Origin: Prevotellamassilia sp.
Lineage (GTDB): Bacteria; Bacteroidota; Bacteroidia; Bacteroidales; Bacteroidaceae
Reading direction: 5' to 3'
Length of the DNA stretch: 64,000 nt
Assembly (NCBI GenBank): GCA_009775705.1
Contig: VSQE01000004.1
Span: 1 to 64,000, forward strand
Positions 8,138 to 17,680 of the stretch are shown here, in pieces. The number at the start of each line of letters is the position of its first letter. The first letter of the stretch is position 1. Below the pieces are notes generated by a model. It was given only the letters and a program-made list of their open reading frames with translations. It did no database searches and had not been told where the DNA came from. The translations under genes and the position numbers were made by a program.

Positions 8138-9850
8138 TCAGCGGGAGGCTTCCGGAATTTCGAGGATCATGTCATCCACATCGTTGCCGGGGCAGCACAT
8201 CGGAAGGACATTGTCCTCTTCCATCACGGCAGCCTGCAACAGGAACGGTCCGGGGGCGGCAAGCATTTCGCCCACGGCGCTCTCCAATTCGCTCCGCTCC
8301 GTCACGGTACGGACAGGAATCCGATAAGCCTCGGCAATCTTCTCATAATCAGGATTCATCATCGGCGTGAAGGAATAGCGACGGCGGAAAAACAACTGCT
8401 GCCACTGGCGCACATTGCCCAGATAGTTGTTGTTCAGAAGTATGATTTTCACCGGAGCACCCTGTTCCATCACCGTACCCAGTTCCTCTATCGTCATTTG
8501 CAGCCCGCCATCGCCCAGAAACAGGCATACCGTGCGTTCGGGAGCGCCGAATGTGGCGCCAATGGCCGCCGGCAGACCGAACCCCATCGTTCCCATGCCT
8601 CCCGACGTGACAATACTGCGGTTCTGCGTAAACTTGAAATAGCGGGCGGAAAACATCTGATTCTGCCCCACATCGGTGACAAGAACCGCCCGATTGCGCG
8701 ACATCTCCGTCACCTTGCGTACCACCTCGGCCATCCGGAGCGGCCCTTCCGAAGGATGGATCTGCGGTTCGATGACCCGCCGGTTCTCTTCCTCGTCATG
8801 CGGTCTGAAAGTCTCGCGCCAGGCGTTGTGCTCCTGCTGTTGCAGCAAGGCGGTGACGGCGGCCAGCGTCTCCTTACAGTCGCCCGGAACCGCCACATCT
8901 ACCCTGACATTCTTGTTGAACTCCGAAAGGTCGATGTCGAAATGTATCTTACGGGCCTGCGCCGCATACGTAGACAAGCGCCCTGTGATACGGTCGTCAA
9001 AACGCATACCCACGGCAATGAGCAAATCACATTTCTGCGTCTGCCTGTTCGCCCCGAGACTGCCGTGCATACCCAGCATGCCCACATTCAGCGGGTGGTC
9101 CGAAGGCAAGGCCGACAGACCGAGCAACGTACAGCCGGCCGGCATTCCCGCCTTCTCGATGAAAGCCCGCAGTTCGTTCTGAGCGTTGCCAAGCTCCACT
9201 CCCTGCCCCACCAGCACCAGCGGGCGCTCAGCTGCGTTGATCAGTTCGGCAGCAGCACGAACGGCCGCCCTGTCCATCTTCGGAACCGGCACATAGCTGC
9301 GGATAAAATCTATATGAGCCGGAACATATTCGGCCATTTCCATCTGGGCGTTTTTCGCAAAATCCAGCACCACGGGGCCGGGACGGCCGCTGCGGGCAAT
9401 ATAGAAAGCACGGCTCACGGCCCATGCCACATCAGCAGCGGAACGGATCTGGTAGGACCATTTACAAATAGGCTGCGTAATGTCTACCACGTCGCACTCC
9501 TGAAAAGCATCGGACCCGAGCATCTGCACTCCCACCTGGCCGGTAATGACCACAATGGGCGTACTATCCATCATAGCATCTGCAATGCCGGTGATGGTAT
9601 TGGTAGCACCGGGACCGCTCGTAACGAGACATACTCCGACGCGACCGCTCACACGGGCATATCCTTCCGCCGCATGGGCCGCAGCCTGTTCATGCCGCAC
9701 AAGCACATGGTTCAGCCGGTCGCGATAATCATACAACGCATCGTAAACCGGCATGATGGCTCCGCCGGGATAGCCGAAAAGCGTTTCCACGCCTTCGTCC
9801 ACCAGCGAGCGCATCAGTATTTCCGCACCGGAAATGATATTCTGGTTCAT
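8138..9850 (-). CDS. ilvB: Acetolactate synthase large (catalytic) subunit
   Basis: 570 aa, full length. The ThDP enzyme condenses pyruvate with pyruvate or 2-ketobutyrate. Visible motifs are GYPGGAIMPVYDALYD with RHEQAAAHAAEGYAR (the catalytic Glu of the ThDP site) near residues 27-65, the FAD-linked central domain, and the ThDP motif GDGGLQMTIEELGT ending in NNNYLGNVRQWQ near 440-475. It is spaced 24 nt from ilvD and 51 nt from ilvN, consistent with translation from one transcript. Confidence 0.96.
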   Translation of the reverse strand: MNQNIISGAEILMRSLVDEGVETLFGYPGGAIMPVYDALYDYRDRLNHVLVRHEQAAAHAAEGYARVSGRVGVCLVTSGPGATNTITGIADAMMDSTPIVVITGQVGVQMLGSDAFQECDVVDITQPICKWSYQIRSAADVAWAVSRAFYIARSGRPGPVVLDFAKNAQMEMAEYVPAHIDFIRSYVPVPKMDRAAVRAAAELINAAERPLVLVGQGVELGNAQNELRAFIEKAGMPAGCTLLGLSALPSDHPLNVGMLGMHGSLGANRQTQKCDLLIAVGMRFDDRITGRLSTYAAQARKIHFDIDLSEFNKNVRVDVAVPGDCKETLAAVTALLQQQEHNAWRETFRPHDEEENRRVIEPQIHPSEGPLRMAEVVRKVTEMSRNRAVLVTDVGQNQMFSARYFKFTQNRSIVTSGGMGTMGFGLPAAIGATFGAPERTVCLFLGDGGLQMTIEELGTVMEQGAPVKIILLNNNYLGNVRQWQQLFFRRRYSFTPMMNPDYEKIAEAYRIPVRTVTERSELESAVGEMLAAPGPFLLQAAVMEEDNVLPMCCPGNDVDDMILEIPEASR

Positions 9851-9874
9851 AAACAGATGTTTTTACAATATACC

Positions 9875-11680
9875 TCAGTCAACAATTCTCACTCCACCCT
9901 TATCCGCGCTCGATACCATCGAGGCATACGCACGCAGGGCTTTCGATACCGTCCGCACACGCTGAAGCGGTCTCATGGGACGGGCCGACAGTTTCTCCTC
10001 GGTAAGGCGTACATTGATGGAACGGGCGGGAATATCAATATCTATGATGTCGCCGTCCAGAATCTTGCCGATCTCTCCTCCCGCGGCAGCCTCGGGCGAG
10101 ACGTGTCCGATGCTCAACCCCGAGGTTCCACCCGAAAAACGTCCGTCCGTCACAAGGGCACAGGCTTTTCCCAGATGACGGCTCTTCAGATAGGATGTGG
10201 GGTATAGCATTTCCTGCATTCCGGGACCACCCTTAGGCCCCTCATGCGTAATCACCACAACATCGCCGTCCTTCACCGTGCCGTCCAGAATACCCTCGCA
10301 GGCAGCCTCCTGGGAATCAAAAACACGGGCAGGCCCGCTGAAACGCAGGATATCCGCATCCACGCCCGCCGTCTTGACCACACAGCCATGGCGCGCTATA
10401 TTCCCCGAGAGAACCGCCAGCCCGCCATCGCGGGAATAGGCATGCTCCACATCACGGATGCAGCCTTCCGTCCGGTCTTTGTCGAGCGAAGGCCAGCAAT
10501 TCTCCTGACTGCCCATCCGCGTCGAGAAACAGCCTCCCGGCGCGCTGCCATAGATACGGCGGGCCTCGGGCGAAGGCTCACCTACACATATATTATATAA
10601 GGCGATGTCCTCGCCAAGCGTATGTCCGTTGACACGGCGCACCGATGTATCCAACAGACCGGCCTGCGCCAGTTCTCCCATAATGCCCAGCACTCCGCCC
10701 GCACGGTTGCATTCCTGTACGGAATACTTCTGCGTGTTGGGAGCAAGTTTGCAAAGAAACGGCACACGACGGCTCAGCATATCCATGTCCGGCATGCTGA
10801 AGTCTGCCTCCGCCTCATTGGCCACTGCCAGCAAATGAAGCACGGTATTGGTGGAGCCGCCCATCGCTATGTCGAGTGCCATGGCATTGAGAAAAGCCGC
10901 CCGCGTGGCAATGCTGCGGGGCAGCACACTTTCATCGCCTTCGTCATAGTAGCGGAAGGCGTTCTTCACAATCAGGCGCGCGGCATCTTCGAAAAGCCGC
11001 CGCCGGTTGACGTGCGTGGCCAACACGGTGCCGTTACCGGGCAGAGAGAGACCCAATGCCTCGGTCAGGCAGTTCATAGAATTGGCCGTAAACATACCCG
11101 AGCAGGATCCGCAACCGGGACAAGCGCAATGCTCCAGTTTTTCCAGTTCAGCATCGCTCACACCTTCATCGGCTCCTTTTACCATCGCCGTCACAAGGTC
11201 CGCATTCTCTCCGTTCCACCGGCCGGCCTCCATCGGCCCGCCACTGACAAACACCACGGGAATATTGAGCCGCATGGCTGCCATCAGCATTCCCGGAGTG
11301 ATCTTGTCGCAGTTGGAGATACACACCAGCGCATCAGCCTTGTGCGCGTTGACCATATATTCCACGGAGTCGGCAATAAGATCACGCGACGGGAGCGAAT
11401 AGAGCATGCCGTCATGCCCCATCGCGATACCGTCATCTATGGCAATCGTGTTGAACTCGGCGGCATAACAGCCCAGTTTCTCTATCTCCTGCTTTACGAG
11501 CTGTCCCGCTTCGTGAAGATGCGTATGCCCGGGCACAAACTGCGTAAATGAATTGGCAATGGCTATAATCGGCCGACCGAACTGTTCGCGCTTCATGCCT
11601 GCGGCCACCCACAAAGCGCGGGCACCGGCCATACGACGTCCCTCCGTGCAGAACGCACTGCGTAATCCTATTCTTTTCAT
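9875..11680 (-). CDS. ilvD: Dihydroxy-acid dehydratase
   Basis: 601 aa. It dehydrates the ilvC products to 2-keto acids. The start is placed at 11680 ([15 protein letters not shown]), because the longer frame to 11758 would overlap the promoter. The Fe-S ligand regions are present: [11 protein letters not shown] near residue 122 and [19 protein letters not shown] near 185-200. [12 protein letters not shown] and [17 protein letters not shown] mark the C-terminal domain. First gene of the operon ilvD-ilvB-ilvN-thioesterase-ilvC. Its promoter leaves a leader of only ~45 nt, too short for a leader-peptide attenuator. Confidence 0.95.
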   Translation of the reverse strand: MKRIGLRSAFCTEGRRMAGARALWVAAGMKREQFGRPIIAIANSFTQFVPGHTHLHEAGQLVKQEIEKLGCYAAEFNTIAIDDGIAMGHDGMLYSLPSRDLIADSVEYMVNAHKADALVCISNCDKITPGMLMAAMRLNIPVVFVSGGPMEAGRWNGENADLVTAMVKGADEGVSDAELEKLEHCACPGCGSCSGMFTANSMNCLTEALGLSLPGNGTVLATHVNRRRLFEDAARLIVKNAFRYYDEGDESVLPRSIATRAAFLNAMALDIAMGGSTNTVLHLLAVANEAEADFSMPDMDMLSRRVPFLCKLAPNTQKYSVQECNRAGGVLGIMGELAQAGLLDTSVRRVNGHTLGEDIALYNICVGEPSPEARRIYGSAPGGCFSTRMGSQENCWPSLDKDRTEGCIRDVEHAYSRDGGLAVLSGNIARHGCVVKTAGVDADILRFSGPARVFDSQEAACEGILDGTVKDGDVVVITHEGPKGGPGMQEMLYPTSYLKSRHLGKACALVTDGRFSGGTSGLSIGHVSPEAAAGGEIGKILDGDIIDIDIPARSINVRLTEEKLSARPMRPLQRVRTVSKALRAYASMVSSADKGGVRIVD

Positions 11681-11728
11681 TCCGGTGGTATTTTTATTAT
11701 ATGTCAGTGAAATGAGAATATATAGCTG

Positions 11729-11759
11729 CAAATGTAAGCAAAAATACGCAGAACACAAA
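11729..11759 (-). promoter_or_regulatory. Promoter of the ilvD operon
   Basis: On the minus strand, TTTG (11759-11756), 19-nt spacer, TACATTTG (11736-11729). This matches the Bacteroidetes -33/-7 pattern and lies about 50 nt ahead of the ilvD start. Confidence 0.65.
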
Positions 11760-12064
11760 CAAAACGAAACATAAAAAGAAAAAAACAGTATCCGGCAAAC
11801 TGTCCTGGCAAACTATCCGCCAATACATACTGATGTTTTATCCACAGGCATTCCCTTCTCCATAAAACCACGGAACACTAAACGGAAATTGCAATTCCGC
11901 TCTTACGGGATGCCCCGAACAGTCAACCGACATAAGGAATACACATCAGAATTTTTACAGGCCTTGTAAAACTTTTTACATGCCTTGTAAAAGTTTTTAC
12001 ACGCCTTGTAAAAAAATGACGAGGGGGGGGAATATTATAATTGCCGCCCCATACCCCCAAAAAA
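11760..12064. other. Intergenic region with DnaA-like box, 21-bp repeats and G8 tract
   Basis: About 300 bp without a gene. From left to right it holds a perfect DnaA-box word TTATCCACA (11838-11846), the tandem 21-bp repeats at 11952-12014, a run of eight G (12023-12030), and a C-rich stretch. No promoter towards the endonuclease gene is expected here, since that gene reads towards this region. Confidence 0.5.
11952..12014. repeat. Array A: three tandem 21-bp palindromic repeats
   Basis: Units at 11952-11972, 11973-11993 and 11994-12014 directly abut. Each unit holds the inverted arms TTTTACA and TGTAAAA around a centre NGCCT. They differ only at the centre base (G, T, C) and the last base (C, G, A). 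A related array lies at 49317-49400. There are no spacers, so this is not CRISPR. Unit length of two helical turns would present the same face of DNA repeatedly to a binding protein. Confidence 0.85.
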
Positions 12065-12106
12065 GTTCCACATGCCCTGCGTACCCTTACGCAAGGCATG
12101 TGGAAC
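12065..12106. terminator. Long hairpin after the endonuclease gene
   Basis: GTTCCACATGCC (12065-12076) pairs perfectly with GGCATGTGGAAC (12095-12106), and six further pairs extend the stem after one mismatch, leaving a CCCT loop. It begins 28 nt past the endonuclease stop, so it probably terminates that minus-strand transcript; on the minus strand it is followed by T residues. Its arm contains ACATGCC, the core of the neighbouring 21-bp repeats. Confidence 0.6.
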
Positions 12107-12134
12107 ACCATTTATTACAGCGGTGGCAGCTATT

Positions 12135-13856
12135 CTATCTCACCAGCACTTTCGTTCCGCCCACTACGTAGATACCGCGGGGCAGGCCTTTCAAAGCCTT
12201 CTCCACCGGCACCCGACTACGCACCATCCGGCCGTCGAGCGTGAGCACATCCACCCTGCCTTCGCCTGCAAAAGGAAGGGAAATACCGGTAATGTCGCGC
12301 TGCGAAACATAGAGCGACACATCCTGCTGGCTGCCGGTATAGCAGGCAAAACGGGGCGAAGAAGCATTATACTGAATGCGTCTGTCCGTATATTTTGCAT
12401 TATAGATAGGAGTGAAGCCCCCACTGAAAGTAACGGTCCACTGTGCCTCTTCCGCACTGTTGTCCGTTGCCGTATGCAGTTTGTTTGCCGATGAGGTCAG
12501 GGCCAGATAGCAACCCGATGCAGCATCGTGGAACGAATACTTTCCGCCGGCCTCTACCAACGTGAGCGCATACGGATATCCCTCACTGCCTGTCGCAGTC
12601 ACGACACGGTTGTCCGAAACCGTCACCTCGGCATAACTGCGGATGTCCTTACCCTGCCCCGAAAGGGCACGTCCGTATTTCTCGCACACGATGATATACT
12701 TCGCACCGTTCACGAGCTGTGAGTGATCTGTCACCTTAACATAGACACCTTCGCCCTCTTCACCGCCGGAAGCTACGGTATAGTTGGCCGTAACACTTTC
12801 GCTTTCCTTGTCTCCCAGAACGGCGCGGGCTGTTACCGTTGTGGTCTCGTCAATAACAAGACTGACAGGCGGATAGAGCACCTGTTCCTCGCCGTTGTTC
12901 ACACTGAAACAAATGTAAGCACCTTGCGTGGGACACGAAACAGTCACAGTGGTACCAGCCTCGACCACTCCCGATACGGGCGAGAAAACAGGGGCCTGCA
13001 CTTCGGTTCCGGGCACATCGGGGTTTCCACCGCCTCCCTCATAATTGTCAGGATCGAAGGCCGTAGAGGTCTTGCTGCCCCAGACGTATTGTTCCAGACC
13101 GGGATAGTCGATATAGGGATTGCGGTTGTGCTGTATGCCGTAGACGGCATTGTTGCGGTCAATTTCCTTCTGGCTGACGGGATCTTCCTCTGCCCATTTC
13201 AGAAGCAGACGGATGGCCCATTCGGTATAGGCTGGATATCTGTTTCCGGCCAGCATCGGACTGTTCCAGCCGGCTATGAGATTCTCGTAGCAGGTAGCCA
13301 TATAGAAATAGGTACGCGCGAAGTCGCCCTTGTATTCATCGGCCGGCTCAAAGACCGTACCGCTGTAGCCTGCAACCGAGCTGGGGCCGAGCTTGCTGTG
13401 ACCGCCGCTGGAAGTCCAGGTGGGATTTTTGGTCTCGCCGAAGGGATAATTGCTGCGCCGGCCGTTGACATATCCGTCGGTGGGATAGAGATGGAAAAGG
13501 TCGGTGTACATGGGTTTGGCATCGTCGAACCAACTCTTCGGGAAGGAGTGCTCGCGGTTGTATACATCTCCTTCGCGCTTGTAGTTTCCGGCCTGATCGT
13601 TGCCGAACGTGTAGTTGGTGATGGAAGAATACATGTCCCACACCTTGCCGTCGGCACGGGCATCGGTCTTGCGGAAATCCGTCCACAGGTTGTCATACGA
13701 ACGAGCCGTGTGGTCGGTGATGATCGCATAGAGCGCAGTTTTCAGACTGCTTCCTTTCTTTCCTTTGGCCGGAGCATAATAGCCGGCCGGAGCTTGTGCG
13801 TGGAGCAAGACGGCCATGCAGACCAGACTCCACAGAAACGAAAATCTTTTGTTCAT
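12135..13856 (-). CDS. Secreted endonuclease I family nuclease with C-terminal sorting-like domain
   Basis: 573 aa with a signal peptide (about residues 1-20, ending in LLHAQA). The nuclease domain (about 25-270) has the endonuclease I signature [11 protein letters not shown] (about 99-109), whose His and Glu serve the beta-beta-alpha metal site, and [23 protein letters not shown] chitobiase/hexosaminidase C-terminal-like beta domain (about 285-360) follows, then a beta domain of about 100 aa (370-500). The C-terminus ([12 protein letters not shown] ... GLPRGIYVV ... KVLVR) resembles type IX secretion sorting domains. Likely role: extracellular or surface DNA/RNA degradation for nutrition. 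The acyltransferase gene lies 43 nt upstream on the same strand. Confidence 0.82.
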   Translation of the reverse strand: MNKRFSFLWSLVCMAVLLHAQAPAGYYAPAKGKKGSSLKTALYAIITDHTARSYDNLWTDFRKTDARADGKVWDMYSSITNYTFGNDQAGNYKREGDVYNREHSFPKSWFDDAKPMYTDLFHLYPTDGYVNGRRSNYPFGETKNPTWTSSGGHSKLGPSSVAGYSGTVFEPADEYKGDFARTYFYMATCYENLIAGWNSPMLAGNRYPAYTEWAIRLLLKWAEEDPVSQKEIDRNNAVYGIQHNRNPYIDYPGLEQYVWGSKTSTAFDPDNYEGGGGNPDVPGTEVQAPVFSPVSGVVEAGTTVTVSCPTQGAYICFSVNNGEEQVLYPPVSLVIDETTTVTARAVLGDKESESVTANYTVASGGEEGEGVYVKVTDHSQLVNGAKYIIVCEKYGRALSGQGKDIRSYAEVTVSDNRVVTATGSEGYPYALTLVEAGGKYSFHDAASGCYLALTSSANKLHTATDNSAEEAQWTVTFSGGFTPIYNAKYTDRRIQYNASSPRFACYTGSQQDVSLYVSQRDITGISLPFAGEGRVDVLTLDGRMVRSRVPVEKALKGLPRGIYVVGGTKVLVR

Positions 13857-13899
13857 TGTATTGACTTATGAATATAAATGTTCTTATGGAAAACACGCC

Positions 13900-14988
13900 T
13901 CATTTGCGGCCGAAAAGATGGAGCCGCAACCACGGGCTGATGCGCAACAGATTGGACGTCACAAGACAGAAACCGATCACGAGCAACGCCGCACCCACAG
14001 AGACAAGCGTATCGAAAACAAAATTTCCCCGATGATTGTTGAAGAAGGCTCCGACAGCCCCCACATGCGGGATAAACAGGTAATGGATCAGATAGATATC
14101 GAGCGTGCGCACCCCGATGTATTGCAATCCGCGCCCCAAGCGGGTGCGGCCGGTAAAGGCCTCTCCATAATGGCGGAAATACATGATGACAAGCGTCAGC
14201 AGCAGATACATGGAAGCCGTGCGTGGCAGATTGGCCCACTGCAACCGGAGCGTATGCCATTTCAGGGTATCCATTACGCAGAAGAAGGCCACCGCCAGCA
14301 CCACCGGAAGGAACCATCCGGAATCCATAAGCCGTTGGGCACGACCCCAGTAGCGACGCACGATATTCCCAAAAAGGAAAAAGTGAAAATACATCATCGT
14401 CTGCCCCAGACTGGAATACTGGAAAAAGGGAGCCTTGTGATAAGAGAACCACGCAGGCATATAAAGCGTAGCATAAACCGCCAGCGAGACGGCCCACAAC
14501 ATTGCCACCGGCCATACCCTGCGACGCGGCGACAGCCGGGCTTCAAAATAGGAGAAGACATAGTAGAGCGCAAACATCTGCAACAGCACCCACGTAAACC
14601 AGTAGCCGTATTTCGTTGGCGACTTCAGGGCATACATCATTCCGGCCCCGAAGTCTGGAGCCAGCAATGCCAGCGCGACCAGCAGAAAAAGCACCGTGGG
14701 AAACACCTGGATGCGGAACTTCTTCCACAGCATTTCCGACAGGCTGCGCCCCGTCCACAGAAAAGAAGACTTATAGGCCAGAAAACCGCTGATGAAAAAG
14801 AACAGCGGCATCCGGAAAAGCACAAAGAACGACAAGGCCGCCGAGGTCTTGATGTTCTCTCCAAAACCGATAGTGCTCACATGGTTTGCCACGACCAGAA
14901 TCATGGTGAAACCGCGCATGGCATCCAGCCATTCCATGCGGGCCGGTTTGCGGACGGCCGCCCCCGTTTCGGGAAGATTTGTCTCCAT
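13900..14988 (-). CDS. Acyltransferase family 3 membrane protein
   Basis: 362 aa; the start at 14988 (METNLPETG) is preferred to the longer frame because the extra 19 residues lie in upstream promoter-like DNA. About ten hydrophobic segments are visible. The first carries the family signature [17 protein letters not shown], where Arg and the catalytic His occur. Members transfer acetyl or succinyl groups onto polysaccharides, lipids or peptides at the inner membrane. No glycan locus surrounds it, so the substrate is unknown. It may share a transcript with the endonuclease gene 43 nt downstream. Confidence 0.8.
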   Translation of the reverse strand: METNLPETGAAVRKPARMEWLDAMRGFTMILVVANHVSTIGFGENIKTSAALSFFVLFRMPLFFFISGFLAYKSSFLWTGRSLSEMLWKKFRIQVFPTVLFLLVALALLAPDFGAGMMYALKSPTKYGYWFTWVLLQMFALYYVFSYFEARLSPRRRVWPVAMLWAVSLAVYATLYMPAWFSYHKAPFFQYSSLGQTMMYFHFFLFGNIVRRYWGRAQRLMDSGWFLPVVLAVAFFCVMDTLKWHTLRLQWANLPRTASMYLLLTLVIMYFRHYGEAFTGRTRLGRGLQYIGVRTLDIYLIHYLFIPHVGAVGAFFNNHRGNFVFDTLVSVGAALLVIGFCLVTSNLLRISPWLRLHLFGRK

Positions 14989-15120
14989 ACGAATTGTGCT
15001 GTTTTTCAAAATTCGCCGCAAAATTACGCATTTCGTGCCACACAATCCCCCAAATCGGAAAAAAGATGTAATTTTGTTTCATCGTTACACAAACATATAC
15101 AAACCCACATACGTCACATC

Positions 15121-15951
15121 ATGAACAGAGAACAACTTGTCCGCAACATCCGCCGGAAGCAGTCTTTCCTGTGCGTCGGGCTGGACACCGACCTTAAAAA
15201 AATCCCGGCCCATCTCTTGCAGGAGGAGGATCCCATCTTCGCCTTCAACCGCGCTATCATCGATGCCACAGCCCCTTATTGCGTGGCCTATAAGCCCAAC
15301 CTGGCCTTCTACGAATGCTATGGTCTGAAAGGTTGGGAAGCTTTTGACAAAACCGTCCGGTACATCAAGGAGAACCACCCCGACCAGTTCATCATCGCCG
15401 ATGCCAAACGCGGAGATATTGGCAACACGTCTGCCATGTATGCCCGCTCTTTCTTCGAGGAGATGAACATCGACTCCCTCACCGTAGCTCCTTACATGGG
15501 AGAAGATTCCGTCACTCCTTTCCTGCAATACGAAGACAAATGGGTCATCCTGCTTGCCCTGACAAGCAACAAGGGCTCGCACGACTTCCAGCTGGTGGAG
15601 GACAAAGACGGCCAACGGCTTTTCGAGAAAGTGCTGCTCACCTCGCAGCAATGGGCCGGGCCCGACAAGATGATGTATGTGGTGGGTGCCACACAAGGCC
15701 GCTTGTTTGAAGACATCCGGCGCATCGCTCCCCATCACTTCCTGCTTGTTCCCGGAGTGGGCGCGCAGGGAGGCTCGTTAGAGGAGGTTTGCCATTACGG
15801 CATGACCGGGGACTGCGGCTTGCTGGTCAACTCCTCGCGCGGCATCATCTATGCGGACAATAGTGAGAATTTCGCCGGAACCGCTGCCGCAAAAGCACAG
15901 GAACTGCAACAGCAGATGGCCCGGCTACTGGCGAAGAAAACGGCAGAATAA
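15121..15951 (+). CDS. pyrF: Orotidine 5'-phosphate decarboxylase
   Basis: 276 aa, the long type-2 form of the enzyme that makes UMP from [15 protein letters not shown] near residue 17 and the active-site stretch [18 protein letters not shown] near 90-107 (Asp-Lys-Asp network) are visible, with [10 protein letters not shown] near 215 forming the phosphate-binding loop. The frame is open upstream for several hundred codons, but that part is antisense to the acyltransferase gene; the start at 15121 is supported by the N-terminus [22 protein letters not shown]. It is convergent with the recF-DUF721 unit, and a hairpin lies between them. Confidence 0.95.
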   Translation: MNREQLVRNIRRKQSFLCVGLDTDLKKIPAHLLQEEDPIFAFNRAIIDATAPYCVAYKPNLAFYECYGLKGWEAFDKTVRYIKENHPDQFIIADAKRGDIGNTSAMYARSFFEEMNIDSLTVAPYMGEDSVTPFLQYEDKWVILLALTSNKGSHDFQLVEDKDGQRLFEKVLLTSQQWAGPDKMMYVVGATQGRLFEDIRRIAPHHFLLVPGVGAQGGSLEEVCHYGMTGDCGLLVNSSRGIIYADNSENFAGTAAAKAQELQQQMARLLAKKTAE

Positions 15952-15975
15952 AAAAAGCACACCGTAAATTTCCGG

Positions 15976-16023
15976 TTTCCCGTAAGAGGAAGGAATAGCC
16001 GACATCCTCCCTCTTACGGGAAA
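15976..16023. terminator. Bidirectional terminator between pyrF and DUF721
   Basis: Arms 15976-15994 and 16005-16023 form a 19-bp stem with one G-T mismatch between convergent genes. It starts 24 nt after the pyrF stop. Confidence 0.65.
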
Positions 16024-16093
16024 TGCTATCATCCGGCTCCACTACCCTGAACTTGCTTACAGCAAACCGGTATAGGCCGATGATTTTTTCCTT

Positions 16094-16384
16094 TCAGAGA
16101 AACATGATGTCCCTTATGACATCCGCCCTCACACTGGCATTGAGCTGCGAAACCAGTTCGCGACGGCGCATCAGCAACTCACTCCGCACCACCGGTGAGG
16201 AAAGACGCACCACAAGCGTCTGGTTGCGGATAAAAACCTCACGGGTATAAGCGGCGACAACACCACCCGCCACCTCAGGCCATGCCTGCACAAGGCGGTA
16301 CTCATTGAGAGGGCTCTCCAGTCCCGCCTGGCGCATGAAGCGCAGCAGAACATCAGTCAGCGGTTCGGATTTTCTGCGTTCCAT
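16094..16384 (-). CDS. DUF721 family protein, DciA-like
   Basis: 96 aa. The family includes DciA, the ancestral loader of the replicative helicase in bacteria lacking DnaC. The compact KH-like fold is suggested by EPLTDVLLRFMRQAGLESPLNEYRLVQAW, the conserved W near residue 30, and TLVVRLSSPVVRSELLMRRRELVSQLN. It starts 12 nt after recF, a common arrangement for this family. The assignment to the family is fairly secure; that it works as the helicase loader is inferred. Confidence 0.8.
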   Translation of the reverse strand: MERRKSEPLTDVLLRFMRQAGLESPLNEYRLVQAWPEVAGGVVAAYTREVFIRNQTLVVRLSSPVVRSELLMRRRELVSQLNASVRADVIRDIMFL

Positions 16385-16396
16385 ACGACACCGGGA

Positions 16397-17503
16397 TCAG
16401 CAATCCGGATAAATAACCCCATCCCTTACGGTAAAGAGTCTGTACTCCCGGCAGGTAGTCTCAAGAATAAGATCCAGATGGCGGCGGTTCGTGTCGGTAA
16501 TGAAGATCTGCCCGAACTCGCTGCCTGAAACATAATCGACAATGCGGGCCACACGGCCGGAATCCAGTTTGTCGAAGATGTCGTCAAGTAGAAGAATGGG
16601 AGCGCGACAGGCTCCTTTCAACCTCAAAAACAGGAACTGGGCCAGCTTCATGGCGATGAAATAGGTCTTGGTCTGCCCCTGCGACCCCTCGCGCCGGACC
16701 GGATAACCGTTAAAGTCGAGCTGAAGTTCATCGCGGTGTACACCGTGGAGCGTATGCCCCACTATGCGCTCACGTTCGCGCCATTCGGACAACAGAGGCT
16801 TCAGGTCGCCCCGAAAACCGTGAGACTCGTAGGTGATGCCCACCTCCTCGTTCTCCGTATTACACAACTTATTATACAGTTCACGGAAAACGGGCACGAA
16901 TTCCTCGACAAACTTGCACCGCTCCTCGAAAATCACGGCGGCATCCATCGCCATCATGTCCTCGATCACCTCAAACACCCCGCCGTCCGGCTCCGCTTCC
17001 TGCTTCAGCAGGGCATTGCGTTGCTTCAGGGTGCGCTCGTAACGGATAAGGCTCTCCAGATAGGCCGTATTGTATTGCGAGATGACCGCGTCCATGAACT
17101 TGCGCCGCTCCTCGCTCCCACCCTGCACCAAAGCGGAATCGGATGGTGAGATCATCACCAGCGGAATAAGTCCCACATGTTCGGAAAAGCGCCGGTAGTC
17201 CTTATCATTGCGCCGCAGCCGCTTCCGTCCGCCACGCTGGACGGCCAGACTGACGGTATCGCTACCGCCCGCCTCATTGCGGTAAACACCTTTGATCATG
17301 AAAAAATCCGCTTCGTGACGAATATTGAGATAGTCAGACGGCCCGCCGGCACTCTTGCAGAAAGACAGATAATGGATCGTGTCGAGCACATTTGTCTTCC
17401 CCATCCCGTTGGAACCGACAAAGCAGTTGACGTTAGGCGAGAACTGCAAATCCGCCTGCTCAATATTCTTATAATTTACTATGGAGATTTCTTCAAGTAT
17501 CAT
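16397..17503 (-). CDS. recF: DNA replication and repair protein RecF
   Basis: 368 aa. This SMC-like ATPase helps load RecA at single-stranded gaps. It shows Walker A GSNGMGKTN (about 31-39), the signature region with MISPSDSALVQGGSEERRKFMD (about 115-140), and Walker B ILLLDDIFDKLD near residue 300. The N-terminus MILEEISIVNYKN is typical. It is divergent from the TPR gene and first of a two-gene unit with the DUF721 gene. Confidence 0.95.
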   Translation of the reverse strand: MILEEISIVNYKNIEQADLQFSPNVNCFVGSNGMGKTNVLDTIHYLSFCKSAGGPSDYLNIRHEADFFMIKGVYRNEAGGSDTVSLAVQRGGRKRLRRNDKDYRRFSEHVGLIPLVMISPSDSALVQGGSEERRKFMDAVISQYNTAYLESLIRYERTLKQRNALLKQEAEPDGGVFEVIEDMMAMDAAVIFEERCKFVEEFVPVFRELYNKLCNTENEEVGITYESHGFRGDLKPLLSEWRERERIVGHTLHGVHRDELQLDFNGYPVRREGSQGQTKTYFIAMKLAQFLFLRLKGACRAPILLLDDIFDKLDSGRVARIVDYVSGSEFGQIFITDTNRRHLDLILETTCREYRLFTVRDGVIYPDC

Positions 17504-17611
17504 GAAAAAACTGTTTTTTTATTTCGAAAGACAAAAATACACGTTCCCCCCGTCTCTCCCAATAAAAAAAGAACTAAAAATACCCGCCTTCCAAAAAAAA
17601 GCCCAAAATAC

Positions 17612-17642
17612 TTGACTAATATTTTGAAAAATAGTATTTTTG
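17612..17642 (+). promoter_or_regulatory. Promoter for the TPR membrane protein
   Basis: TTG (17612-17614), 20-nt spacer, TATTTTTG (17635-17642); the gene starts 39 nt further on. Confidence 0.5.
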
Positions 17643-17680
17643 CGCTGCCAAAACTGAAAACAAAAAGAAACAAAATAATT

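Noticed and set aside
8498..10207. A 569-codon plus-strand frame opposite ilvB
   Set aside because: Antisense to an intact, motif-rich ilvB; low-complexity His/Arg-rich translation typical of GC-rich shadow frames.
11952..12014. CRISPR array
   Set aside because: Units abut without spacers, are only 21 bp and palindromic, and no cas gene is in the window.
16094..17503. Chromosome replication-initiation cluster (dnaA-dnaN-recF)
   Set aside because: recF and the DUF721 gene are present, but neither dnaA nor dnaN is nearby; in Bacteroidetes these genes are dispersed.
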